A stretch of 64,000 bases of DNA from Diabrotica undecimpunctata. Its lineage: Eukaryota > Arthropoda > Insecta > Coleoptera > Chrysomelidae. The notes under the pieces were generated by a model. It ran no database searches. It saw only the letters and a program-made list of their open reading frames with translations, and was not told the DNA's origin. A program made the position numbers and the translations under genes. The stretch covers positions 161,444,328 to 161,508,327 of the forward strand of contig NC_092806.1 of assembly GCF_040954645.1 (NCBI RefSeq). Direction: 5' to 3'. Positions 46,821 to 57,540 of this stretch are shown one piece after another (within the stretch, counting starts at the first letter, position 1; every line of letters starts with the position of its first letter).

Positions 46821-47021
46821 AATATTTGAAAAATAAAATATAATTAACGTTAAAATAAAAGTAAGTGTACGTCACTGGATTTCCAAACGGCTTTCCGCAT
46901 TTCTGGGTCTTTAAACGATGACTCACTCTCTCAAATAGTGAAATTATACTTTAAATGCAATAACAGTTTATTTTGCTTCTCAGAACTTCCTTAACGGTCA
47001 TATAATTACATCTCATATATA

Positions 47022-48412
47022 ATAGAAAATCACCAGGAGAGGACAGAACACCGAACAAACTCTTAAAGTACGAAGGACCAAATGTGACCAAACAACTATA
47101 AAAACTAATTCAAAAAATAATATAACAAAACAGAATTGCTCAAGAATGGAGATCAAACATCCCAATACCTCTCTTAAAAAAGGGAGACAAATCGGACCCA
47201 GAAAATCACAGAGGAATTAATTTATTAATCACAACACTAAAATTAATAACCAAAGTGATAACAAATAAATTGAATGAAATTATAACACTAGCAGAAGAAC
47301 AACAAGGTTTTAGGTCGGGAAGATCATGCACCGAAGCTATATTTATAATGAGGCAACTGCAAGAGAAATCATTAAAATACAACTTGTGGACCTTCAGAAG
47401 ACATTTGACCGGGTCAAATTAAAAGACGTTATCCACTTACTGTACGCAAGAGAGATACCTCTAGGAATATTCAAAACGATCGAAAATATCTACCAAAACA
47501 ACACAGTAAAAGTAAAAGTAGAAGAAGAACTAACCGATCCTATTGAAGCTGGCAATGGGATAAGACAGGGAGATTCCCCGAGTCCTCTATTGGTCAACCT
47601 GATTATGAATGAAATAATAAAAAAGTCAGAACTACAAAAGAATACCAAATTGGAGAAAAACTTAAAATAATCTGCTATGCAGACGACGCAATACTACTCT
47701 TTCAAAGTGAAGATAATTTACAGCGTATGCTGCACCACCAATTTAATATAACCGCCAGAAAATTTAACATGTTAATTTCCCCAAAAAAAGACAAAATGCA
47801 CGGTTACAACAGCAAATTTACTAAGATGTAAATTGGAGCTGGAAGGTCAGATAATAGAAGAAGGGATGGAGTTTAAATATCTAGGCATCACATTATCTAG
47901 CTACGAAAAGCTCGAAACTGATATGAATCAAGTGAATAGAGTAAACAGAGCCGCAGGTTGCCTGAATGAAACAATATGTAGAAATAAAAATATCGGAAAA
48001 GAAACGAAAGGCAGAATTTAAAAAAACAGTTATCAGACCAATAATAACATACGCGGCAAAAACAAGACTTGACACAGAGAGGACAAAAATGATATTAGAA
48101 ACAGCAGAGGTCAAAACACAGCAGAAAAATTGATGGTAAGACACTATGAGAGCTAGAAGTACAGATATACGACATAGATGCAAGGTAGAGAACATCAAAA
48201 ACTGGGTAAGAAATGTAGAAGTGAAGTGAAGAGTAGAATGGAACGATCATATAAGCCGAATGACAACAGGTAGAGTAGTAAAGAGAGCAAGAGACGGTTC
48301 CTCAATAGGAAGACGATCAATAGGAAGACCACGAAAACAATGGAACTTACTGAAGGAACATTAAAAAACAGACAGGGTCATGTCTATATAAAAAGAAGAA
48401 GAAGAAAAGGAA
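47022..48412 (+). mobile_element. RTE-like LINE, 5'-truncated, GAA-rich tail
   Basis: The linker/RT start (RKSPGEDRTPNKLLKYEGPN) is followed by LLKKGDKSDPENHRGINLL, EQQGFRSGRSCTEAIF, a frame-broken DLQKTFDRVKL, GIRQGDSPSPLLVNLIMNEI and the catalytic IICYADDAILLFQSEDNLQR (near 47665-47725). The post-RT region encodes FKYLGITLSS and TVIRPIITYAAKTRLD. The tail reads RIARDKS-like, then GRPRKQW, ending in AAGAAGAAGAAGAA near 48393-48406. It is inserted in the last intron of the FSTL5-like gene. Several frameshifts make it dead. Confidence 0.88.
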
Positions 48413-48419
48413 GCAGATG

Positions 48420-48780
48420 TTCAGCATTATCGATCTCAACGTGAGTGCCAGTTCTTATAAATTTTGATCTATTTCATGAAGATAACATATCTGCTGTTAG
48501 TTTATGTATCGTAGAGCTGTTACCAATATAACAGAAGCTCTCTATCGATTATATGCGAAGGTAATACATTAAACTCGAAGTTAAATCTTAAATATGTTTG
48601 CCTCTGTACGATTTTTTGTGTACGACATATTAACTGTAGGACTTTATCGCTGTATAGACACAATGAGATGCAATGTTAAAAAGAGGACACAATTTATATA
48701 TCTAAATATGCAATAAGGAACTCAATACATACACATTACAGTAAATAACGCAATTAAAGGATATACAGTGGTATAAGTGT
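48420..48780. other. Unassigned intron sequence
   Basis: Nothing recognised. Confidence 0.35.
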
Positions 48781-48784
48781 TATG

Positions 48785-50760
48785 TGTAGGTATTTAGAGG
48801 AAAGCTTGTTATGTCTTTTGAATGTCCTAAAAGTTTTCAGTACTTCTGGTGAATTAAAATGATGCCTGAGATGTCTCAGGACTATCCTACACTGTCCCAG
48901 GACTACGCAGCAGCCTGAAATAATTTAAGGGCTATATGTAGTATTTTAGATAAGCTAGTTACATTTCGTGAATGTTCTAAAAGTTTTGAGTACCTCTGAA
49001 ACACTTCAAGATTCCTGAAGTGCCCCAAGAGTATCCTACAAGGTCTCCCAGTAGCCTGAAATAATTGAAGAGCTGTGTGTAGTATTTTAGCTAAGCTTGT
49101 TTCATGACTGTATTGGTAATTTTAAGTAGCTCTGGAAAACTTCAGAACCACATTAAATGTTTTGTATGTCTTTTTATGTTCATTAAAATTATAATATTTT
49201 TTGAACATCCTAAGATTTTTAGTAAATCCTGAGATGCTGCAAGACTATCCTAGAAGGCTTTAGAGAGCCTTAACAGTGGTTTAATTGCTATCGGTAGGCA
49301 TTTAAGAAAGCTTGTTACATTTCGCGCATGTCCTGAAAGATTTTAGTACCTCTAAGAAAAGTGTTTCAAGATTCCTATGAAGGAAGATGCATTCCTGTTA
49401 AAGATGACTGAAATAGTTTAAGGGGTATGGGTAGTATTTTAGATAAGCTTGTGGTATTTCATGAATGTCTTGGTAGTTTTCAATAGATCTGGAATGTTTG
49501 TGTTCAATATGTTAGTGCCGCATGGAACGTTTTGTGAGTTTGCCAGTAAACCTAGCATGTTTTCTGAATGTCTTAAATCTACTGGTCTAGCAACTAGATC
49601 TTCAAACTAATACGATGCTTAAAATTTTCGAGATTCAATTAGAAACCGTAGGCGAATTCAGATCAGCTCGAATATTCTATAAGTTAAGTAGAAAATTTCA
49701 ATGAAGCCTATTTCGGGAAACCTTTAGGTTTAATATACCTCAGAAAATACCTCAAGGTTTTTGTGTGTCTTTCAGTAAGTCACCTGGCATTTTTGCTAAA
49801 GTTTTTAAGATCTACAAATAATCTTTACATGACCCAAGACTATAAGAGTAAGGCCTTCACAACAGCTTGAGATAATTTAAGCGCTATATAGAGAAAATTT
49901 AAAGAATATTGTGAGCCAGAGGTACATGGAATGGTTTGAGTTCGAGTCTAAAAGCTTTCAGTACCTCTGTAAAATATCAATTTTGCTTAAAACATTTCTG
50001 GACTGAACTCGAAAATGTAACGTAATTCAGGGCAACCTGGAATAAGTACTTTATTTCAAGAAAATCTAGCTTATTTTTCAACTATGTAATGCTATGTGAT
50101 TTTGGAGATCTTTAATGAAGGCTTGTAAGAAATGTTTCAGAACTATTCTAGAAGCCTTTATTTCTTTTAGCAGCATCTCGGAATGGTTTAAGGTCTATCT
50201 ATAGATATTTAGGTAAGCTTGGTATGTTTCATGAATGTGCTAGGAGCTTTCAATATTTCTAAAACTACAGTAATGCCCAAAATCTCTCAGTACTGTCCAA
50301 CAAGACTTCGGTGTCTTTACAGCAGGCTAAAATGCTTTAAAAGCTATGTGTATATATTTAAAAGAGCTTGTTATATTTCACGAATGTCCTGAAAGGTTTT
50401 AGTACCTCTAACTTTAATTATTCGTGAAAGTTACGGTGTGTCAAGAAAGTCTAGCATATTTTTTAAACTGTGAAGTGTTCTATGCTTCTGTAAAATTTAA
50501 ATAATTCTGAATCTGTGTTTTACTACTGTTTTAGAAGATTTTAGATACAGAAGAGCTGCTCTGAAATGGTTTGTGTATTTTAGTAAGCCTATGGTGTCTT
50601 TGAACGTCCTGCGACTTTCAGTAAATTTTAAATGCTTTAAGATTATCCTTGCAGGTTTCAGAATGCTTACAACAACTTCTAGGATTAGATATAGGTTAGC
50701 TCGTTTAAGCGAACCAGTGTCTACGCTTTGTAAAAAATATACGATGCAAGTTTGCATAGT
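48785..50760. repeat. Second block of degenerate tandem repeats (period about 142 bp)
   Basis: The landmark AAGCTTGTT.(C/A)ATTTC.TGAATGTCCT followed by TTTTCAGTACCTCTGG recurs near 48811, 48953, 49095, 49312, 49446, 50215 and 50366. The first three are exactly 142 bp apart; later spacing is disrupted. Between landmarks, GACTATCCTA and CCTGAAATAATTTAAG are also repeated. It is related to the block at 40.15-42.23 kb and lies in the last intron of the FSTL5-like gene. Confidence 0.75.
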
Positions 50761-50764
50761 TTAA

Positions 50765-51443
50765 AACATAAACTACTAGGAAATAAAATAAAATAACAAA
50801 TAATTTTTTAAAGCTGCCTCTAATTTACAATATAATGGACGAATAAATAAGACAAACTAGACAGGCGTTAATGGAGATATAAAATAACACAGACAATTAA
50901 GCCACAATTTTTTGAAAAGAATAATACATGTAGGAGAAACCAAAAAATAATGATGTGGCAATAAAAAAAATGGTGCCTAACGTGGGGATTAAGCCTAAAA
51001 TTGTATATTGGTTATGTTTAACGATTATTAAACACAATTATTTATACTTCGTTTCTTATATAAAACAAAATAACGCAAGGAAAAATAGTAATACAGTTGG
51101 AAAAAGCCTAAAGCCTTACTCAGGAATCACGGATATAATATCATAGGACCCCACTGCAGCTAATGGCACGGAAAAAGATTATAAAGAAATACTCGCTGTA
51201 AAAAAATGTCAAGCGCTTCGGCAAACAAAACTTAGAGTTCTGTCATAAATGGATAAAACGGATCTTTTTAAAAGCTAATCAGGTAAATTCCAAAGTCGAT
51301 AACAGACTTTCTTAAAAGTCTTTATAGTTGGAATTAAGCGTGCATGTAGTGTAAACACAAGAATAGATCTTTTAGATCACAGTTTAAAAAGATCTGCGTA
51401 GCTAAATATACAATAAAAATATGAATAGATGTAGCCAACTTAC
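50765..51443. other. Unassigned intron sequence
   Basis: Nothing recognised. Confidence 0.35.
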
Positions 51444-51533
51444 TAGCTGCTCTTATGGGTCTACTTGGGTTATTCCATTTCGTAAGATGCATAGGCATTG
51501 CTCTTCCCACTCCTGTGATCATTTCGACTTTAC
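51444..51533 (-). CDS. Fstl5: FSTL5-like gene, internal exon (penultimate)
   Basis: 90-nt exon between acceptor TTTTAG and donor GTAAGT. Joined in phase 1 on both sides, it encodes GKVEMITGVGRAMPMHLTKW followed by NNPSRPIRAA. FSTL4/5 proteins have a matching SGKV.MI block at this point. A 61-bp intron separates it from the exon at 51741-51595, and a 7.8-kb, repeat-filled intron from the terminal exon. Confidence 0.88.
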
Positions 51534-51594
51534 CTAAAAGCAAACAACAACATTATTTATTTAATAAAGTTTCAGACTTGTTTCAGTTGATTAC

Positions 51595-51741
51595 CTGTTA
51601 GAAGATTTAAGAATAAGATTCCTTCTTTATCTTGAGCCGATGCGTAAATGTCATAGCTATGTGTAGTTTGACTTGGATAGAAGGTTATATCGGAAATATT
51701 CAAAGTAGTTTTGACATCAAAACTGAACATAAGTCCGTTTG
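51595..51741 (-). CDS. Fstl5: FSTL5-like gene, internal exon
   Basis: 147-nt exon with acceptor TTTTTAG and donor GTAATC. It completes the Pro codon begun by the previous exon and encodes PNGLMFSFDVKTTLNISDIT, then FYPSQTTHSYDIYASAQDKE and GILFLNLLTG. The I.D..F.PS...H.Y.IY....Q....F..L..G spacing is that of the C-terminal repeat-like (probably beta-propeller) region of FSTL4/5. Confidence 0.9.
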
Positions 51742-51744
51742 CTA

Positions 51745-52330
51745 AAAACAAAAATACCTTGCTTTAGACTGCCATCAGCGAAAAAATTGTTTTTACTACA
51801 TTCCCGTGAGACTATAACTTACACAATATTATTGATCAAAATATTTGTTTTTAAATTGCTATCGGCGAAAAATATTTTTTTCATCTGCGTGCCAGCGAAA
51901 ACTAATTCTTTTCGTAACTTTAATTGTAACGATGGTTTTCGTACTTACACAAACATAATTGATTTGTTTGCCACCGCCCATTGTAAAGTTATAATTTTTC
52001 CCGGGCACTATGAGAAGTTATAGTCTTGGTGGTTACATAAATAGAAATATTAGTAATAAGGGATAGTTTGAACTATGAATCACCAATCACTATATAGTAA
52101 TTCTTGTGCCGGAATGTAAGTAGTATTTTGTTTATTTCTAATGTATGACAATTCAACAGACTTTTTTCTCTTACCAATTTGTGGGTTGTTACTCTGTCTG
52201 CTAATGCAATTTATGCATATTAATTAACACAGACATGTAATATTGGCATAATTACTAAAACTTTTTTGATCTATATCTTTATAAGACAGCACCCTAATAT
52301 GGGTTTTTTATAATTTCAGCATTTAATTTA
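51745..52330. other. Intron sequence
   Basis: No features recognised before the hammerhead-like motif. Confidence 0.35.
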
Positions 52331-52331
52331 C

Positions 52332-52399
52332 TTTGTACCACCGACCTGATGATGCTTTGCAAATTTTAAAAAGCGAAACCGGTCGTCTTAGGTAGTAAA
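52332..52399 (+). ncRNA. Hammerhead ribozyme candidate with palindromic helix III
   Basis: Core CTGATGA at 52346-52352 and GAAA at 52375-52378. Helix II is GCTTT/AAAGC (52354-52358 with 52370-52374), with one extra T at 52353. Helix III is the self-complementary ACCGGT (52378-52383) without a loop, then C17 at 52384. Helix I is GAC/GTC, a 3x3 internal loop, TACC/GGTA (52336-52339 with 52391-52394), a bulged G and TTTG/TAAA. A loop-less palindromic helix III implies pairing between two molecules or tandem copies, as known for dimeric hammerheads. The extra T lowers confidence in activity. Confidence 0.6.
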
Positions 52400-53778
52400 A
52401 TTAAACTGATTGTGAGTAAGTCTAATTATTTCTTTTTTACCTTTTTTAAAATGGGCTCCCATAAGCAACACATTCATGATTCATGAAATAGAAATATATT
52501 TTTTTTTCGTCGTCACTAATTCAGTCATATGTATCACTAAAGGAGGAAATACACCATTCAATTCGGTTGAACAATGTAGAAGATTCAAACAAAATGAACC
52601 ATGTATTTTGCGATTCAATAAAAGTGTTCAACAACATTAAAAGTTGAAATAACTTGGGAAAATTTCTACTTATGTTCGTTGTACAACTGAGATAATGCAT
52701 TCATATTGACGAGTCTATACAAGCTTGTTGAATTAACCATTACTTCAGTTTGACTTGTGCGGTGTAAGTTCGGGGAAAATTTTTAATTTAACTTGCTCAT
52801 ATAGTTCTTTAAATTGGTTTTCGGACATGTAGTTGATTCCTATAAGCTTCTGGATCTTCCGTTGCCATTTCCAGCATTAACGTTTGTGATGTCCCTTTCT
52901 TATTTCGCCGCATTACCCATGGTCTAGTTTCACGAGTCACCAATTATATTCCGTAAAGGTTCGTTTCGAAAACCTACTATAATTCTGCGGTCCGGACACT
53001 CAGCAGTGGCGTAACTGAAGGGGGGGTTACCCAGAAACCCTCCAGTAGTTGAAGCCCCCCCTCAGGAGATCATCCTCGTTAAAACCAGGCAACTATGCCA
53101 CCTCGTTTAGAAAGGGGTACATTAGTTTAATTAAATTCAAAATTAATGATTACAATAAGTCTTAAACTAAAGGTAAAACTCCTTACAAAATTAAACTATT
53201 AGTGAGAAAAATGACACTTTTTATTTTGTACAACCTGCCTGAAATTTGAAGTGAGGTTAGTGCAACTGATTTTCATTAGGGAGCCGAGATGTTATCTGTC
53301 AACCGAGATCTGTACCGATTTTTAAAAAAGTTTATTTTTGAAAAAGCGGCTTAGCACATTTAAGTTGAGCCAAACATAATACACAGTTTTATTGCCAAAT
53401 ATTTTAGTACTAGACATTTTTTGTCACGCACATATTTAATCCAAAATTTGTCCCAGGCAAGCGTTTCTGGAACTTAAGTACAAATCTCCTTTAACACGTT
53501 CGCACCTGACTACCACTATACTGGTAGTTCGAGTTTTCCGTAATATACTGACTACCACTTTACTGGCTCACAGCTCTACTAATTTCAATGCTTTATATAT
53601 TCACACAGACCAGGAGTAAAGGAACGAGATGTAGACGCCGTATATGTATGTAGTCTCTAATATTGTAATCTTTGCCAGTATACTGGTAGTTCGTTCCTAA
53701 ACAATTTTATTGACACATTTAGAGCACGTGATAATTTTAAGGTTATATGGTGATATTGGTGAATTTTATTGATGAAAT

Positions 53779-53801
53779 ATGGATAATACAAATATTCCAG
53801 G
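53779..53801 (+). CDS. piggyBac transposase exon 1
   Basis: A short first exon encodes MDNTNIPG up to GG, followed by a consensus donor GTAAG at 53802. The acceptor TTTTGTTTTAG at 54223 rejoins the frame in phase 2, giving MDNTNIPG-PSGMKKPR. This start is preferred to the ATG at 54204, which would translate through the acceptor. The intron would be 422 bp. Confidence 0.65.
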
Positions 53802-54223
53802 GTAAGAAATATTAAATATCATTTATAGAATAAGTCATAATAGTGCTAGTAATAAAACAAAATAATTTTGGTCTAATATTTTAGTGTTATTTAGTTACTG
53901 ATTAATTAAAAGCACTTGTGCAACTAATTCCACTTTTGATAATTTTTTTAGATGATTTTACTTTAAATGTAGTTGATTGTATGAACTTAAACCTCTCACT
54001 CTTAAGTTAAATTTAGCATTCTTAAATTTTGTTCACTTTATTTAGTTACAAGATTTTTTTTATTGCCACCATTATAAACACTTGAATGTTTCTTGGACGA
54101 ATAAATAATATTGAAATGTTTTAATTGTTCTTAAACGTATTATAAAATTTAGATGAAAAATAAAGTTATGTACAGAGTGGTTCAATAGTTTGTGCATTAT
54201 TAATTGTTTTCTTTTTGTTTTAG

Positions 54224-56004
54224 CCCAAGTGGTATGAAAAAACCTAGACTTTTAAAGTATGCTAGCAATCGCCCGTTAACAGAACAAGAATTACAGATTG
54301 AAGCAAATAAAATAGAGGCAGAATGTTTCGATAGTCTCCCAGAAAATCTTAATGAGTCCGAAGACGATTTTTCTGACGATGATTCTGTAGTTGATAAAAC
54401 TTATCTTAGCGAAACTAGTGTAAATAGTTCTGAAAATACAGAGTCCGATCAAAGTGAATCTGGGGATGAACAACATTTTGATCTAACAGATAAACCACAT
54501 ATTTGCCATAATAAGACAACAAATACCACTATGACACAGAAAAAATCTACAAAATACATTTCAGATGAACATTATGGTTGGGGCGAAGTAGAAGAAGATG
54601 TAACAGAATTTGATTTTACTGGAATACCGTCTATCAATGTAAATCTTCCGGCCAATGCAAAACCCATAGATTATTTTAATGTGATTTTCGACAACGATAT
54701 AATCAACACAATTGTATGTGAAACTAATAGACGACCCACTGTATCCACATCTACAACACTTCAACGAAAAAGAAGTGAATGGAAAGAAGTTTCTAATGAG
54801 GAAATCAAAAAATTCCTAGGTTTGTGTGTTTTGGGAGGCATCGTAAAATTTCCTTCCCTTGCCAAACACTGGAGCAGGGAAAGTATTTACTACCACCCTG
54901 TTTTTGGAAAAACTATGGCCCGCGATAGATTTCTAGGGATTTTAAAAATGCTACGATTCGTAGACCATACTGATGTTAATACTGAGGACCGTCTTTACAA
55001 GATTCGGACTATTTTGGACGCAGTTCTAAAAAATATACAAAATTGTCTATACCCTAATAGAGAGCTCTCTATTGATGAAGCCATGATCTTGTGGCGTGGT
55101 CCGTTTCATCTTTCGACAATACATAGCCAGTAAACGTCACAAGTATGGGATTAAACTATACGAACTCACTACACACGATGGATATATATTAAATATTATT
55201 GTATATACCGGAAGAGGTACCTTGAAAACGGCGGATATTATCAAAGAGTTGACGAAGGATTATTTCGGAAAAGGTTATGTTTTATACATGGATAATTTCT
55301 ACAACAGCGTAGGATTGGCGGAAGCCCTATTCAAGGAAAAGACACACGTTGCTGGAACTCTACGAGAAGACAGAACTGGAAACCCCAAGGACATGTTAAA
55401 AAAGAAGCTAAAGAAAGGAGATGCTGTATGGAAACGTAAAGGGCCCGTATTGGTTACTAAATGGAAAGATAAGCGTGATGTCAGAATGATCAGCACAAAG
55501 CATAAGCACGTTATGACTGAGGTTGTTTGTAAACGAGGTGCTACGAAAATTAAACCCGATTGTGTGCTTGACTACAATAAGCACATGTCTGGGATAGATC
55601 GAGCAGACCAGATGTTGTCATATTACTCGGTACCAAGAAAAACACTTCGGTGGTATAGAAAATTGTTTTTCCATCTATTAGGCATATGCATTTGGAACAG
55701 CTTTTACATCTACAAGAGAGCATCGAATAAGAAAACTTCTTTTTTGCAATTTCGTGAGAGCATAGTAATGGACCTTATCGACAATAACAAGGCTATTCAG
55801 GTACAAACAACTGCAAACAATATGCATTACCCAGAACAAGTTCCTGTCACGGAAAAAAATAAAAGTGGTATGTTACGGTGCCGATATTGCACTAAGCAAA
55901 ATGCCCGAAAAAGGTCCCGTTATTATTGTCCCAGCTGCCCCGACTCACCAGGACTATGCATAGTTCCTTGCTACAAATTGTTCCATATACAAGTCAAACA
56001 ATAA
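54224..56004 (+). pseudogene. piggyBac transposase, main exon, one frameshift
   Basis: About 590 codons. An acidic Ser/Asp/Glu-rich N-terminal region (54300-54480) is followed by the DDE_Tnp_1_7 domain: KKFLGLCVLGGIVKFPSL, ELSIDEAMILWRG (first Asp, about 55074), YVLYMDNFYNSVGLAEAL (second, about 55291) and NKHMSGIDRADQMLSYYSV (third, about 55596), all in piggyBac-type contexts. The C-terminus has the cysteine-rich finger CRYC...CPSCP..C.VPCY..FH. One extra base near 55101-55103 (TGGTCCG) shifts the frame just after LWRG. Otherwise it is open, so the copy is young and close to intact. It resembles PGBD4-like insect transposases. Confidence 0.92.
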
Positions 56005-57238
56005 ATTTATTTCTTATAGTTTTAAGTTTAGAATGATAATTATGTTTCTTTTGTAATAAAAAAAAATGATAAAATTGATAAGAGAAATTTTTTTCCCAAT
56101 TATACAGCGATTATTGTTGTTTATTTTGTCTAGATTAGCCTGCCAGTATACTGGTATTTAGTATATAGTTAAAAACGTACATCTATATCCTGACTACCAG
56201 TATACTGACAGGCTAAGTAAACCAAAAAAAATGTTTTAATATCTATATACTAATCCATGTGTCCGAGTTTTAATCCAATATTCCTGTTTTTTACCTAAAA
56301 ACCCATATCCGTTTCTGAGGAACGTCTAGTATCAATAGGTTAGGTGCGAACGTGTTAATGTGGAATCTTCCTGATACTCGATCATTTCCATCTGAAGGGC
56401 AGCTTTGTTACTCTTAAAAACGTCTGCTGCTTCGCTGGTCCATACACCATTACGCTTGAGAGAAAAACTATTGCTTAACAGTTGCACAACATTTTGTGTT
56501 GACAGCTTCCCTATTGTAGTTTGCTAAAAGATTATTTTTAGATAGATACTACCTGAAATTTTGGAAAATCGTTTAGTTAAAACATATTGTTTAGATTACG
56601 AGTATTTCTATATAGTATTAGTACTGTGCATTTTTAAAATGTAAAGATATTTATATATTTAGATTTGATTATAATTTTAAACTATAATTTTATTACTATA
56701 TTTTGAATTTAACGGCGGTCCATAAAAAACAAGCTCACGGTCCGGATGCGGACCGGGGTCCGCCATTTGGTGACCCCTGGTCTAGTTCACCAACGTCGAC
56801 GTCTCCCCGTAGTCTTTTGTCTTTATTTTTCAGATCTTTTTTACACATTTTAAGTAAATGTTTGCAAATAATTAGAACACCGATCCGTATGATTTCGTTT
56901 GCAGACATTTTGAAATCGATAGTTGAAGCATCTATATGTATGCTTTTCAATTTTACTTGAATCATCCACATTGTTCAACCGAATTGAATAGTGTATTTCC
57001 TCCTTTAAGCTACTAAAAATAACGTATATTCAATAAACTTGAAAAATAATTGTATTGTTTGACCAATATCTTTTAATACTACTCTATTTCCTGCTCTATA
57101 AACTTTATAAATATTTACATTTTATAAAAATTTATAGTAATGGTAATAAAATCTGTAATAGTAATAATATATTTTTAAAACTTGAATCAGTTTGAATGTA
57201 TTTGTTGAAAATAAATTTCGAATAATAATTTGGCTTAC

Positions 57239-57439
57239 GTGTAATTTCCTGGACTATTAATGTAGACCCACTGCTAGTCGTGTCCAGAGTCACTAATCGT
57301 CTAGAATCTGGCGAAATATAAGGCTCTCCTGGTAGGTTCGGTTTGAGTGAAATAACACTGTCAGTTAAATAGTCTAAGATAAGTTGTCCTGTTGGTCTAT
57401 TGGTTATTGGTTCTATGCACTGCATTATTACCATACCAT
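57239..57439 (-). CDS. Fstl5: FSTL5-like gene, internal exon
   Basis: 201-nt exon with acceptor CTTTGTTCTTAG and donor GTAAGC, in phase 1 at both ends. It encodes (Y)GMVIMQCIEPITNRPTGQ, then LILDYLTDSVISLKPN, LPGEPYISPDSRRLVTLD and TTSSGSTLIVQEIT. The TDSV..........G.PY.SPD.R.LV block matches the propeller-like C-terminal domain of FSTL4/5. It connects in frame with exons at 61.1 and 51.7 kb. Confidence 0.9.
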
Positions 57440-57540
57440 CTAAGAACAAAGAAAAAAAAATGTGTTGGCATATTATAATTATACTATTATAGCAATACAT
57501 CTGCAGTAAATATTATTGCGGTAATTAAGGTAACATTAGA

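Larger units (their letters stand above)
53495..56354 (+). mobile_element. piggyBac transposon, complete, TTAA target duplication
   Basis: 2860 bp bounded by 13-bp terminal inverted repeats (CACGTTCGCACCT at 53495, its inverse ending at 56354), each flanked by TTAA (53491-53494 and 56355-56358). Subterminal palindromes of the type CCAGTATACTGG occur inside both ends (near 53511, 53675, 56142 and 56198). They probably serve as transposase-binding repeats. The insertion lies in the coding region of a hAT transposase relic. Confidence 0.95.
52932..56782 (-). mobile_element. hAT transposon remnant, middle nested element, interrupted by piggyBac
   Basis: The right end, read inward, is CAGGGGTCACCAAATGGCGG (from 56782), a standard hAT terminus. 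The left end at about 52932 reads CACGAGTCACCAA, an 11 of 13 match. GTCTAGTT follows the right end and also precedes the left end with one extra T between, so it is probably the 8-bp duplication. The minus strand encodes transposase scraps on both sides of the piggyBac element: FKSNKAALQMEMIEYQEDS (near 56450-56370) and KFWIKYVRDKKCLVLKYLAI, LCIMFGST, then KNRYRSRLTD (near 53455-53270). The last is the hAT dimerisation region (FW...V....P.L...A..L...FGST..CE..FS). Confidence 0.75.
52540..57005 (-). mobile_element. PIF/Harbinger-like transposon shell, outermost of three nested elements
   Basis: Terminal inverted repeats of about 45 bp: AAGGAGGAAATACACCATTC from 52540 and, on the other strand, AAGGAGGAAATACACTATTC from 57005. 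Both continue through AATTCGGTTGAACAATGT. TA sits outside both ends. The minus strand carries a protein split by the inner insertion: 56935-56785 has KKDLKNKDKRLRG, and 52915-52740 has RPWVMRRNKKGTSQTL, EMATEDPEAYRN and, after a shift, MSENQFKELYE. This is the N-terminal region of HARBI1-like proteins (RPW..RR...G....L..EL..ED...Y.N..RM....F). The catalytic part is missing, so this was already a deleted copy. Confidence 0.75.
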
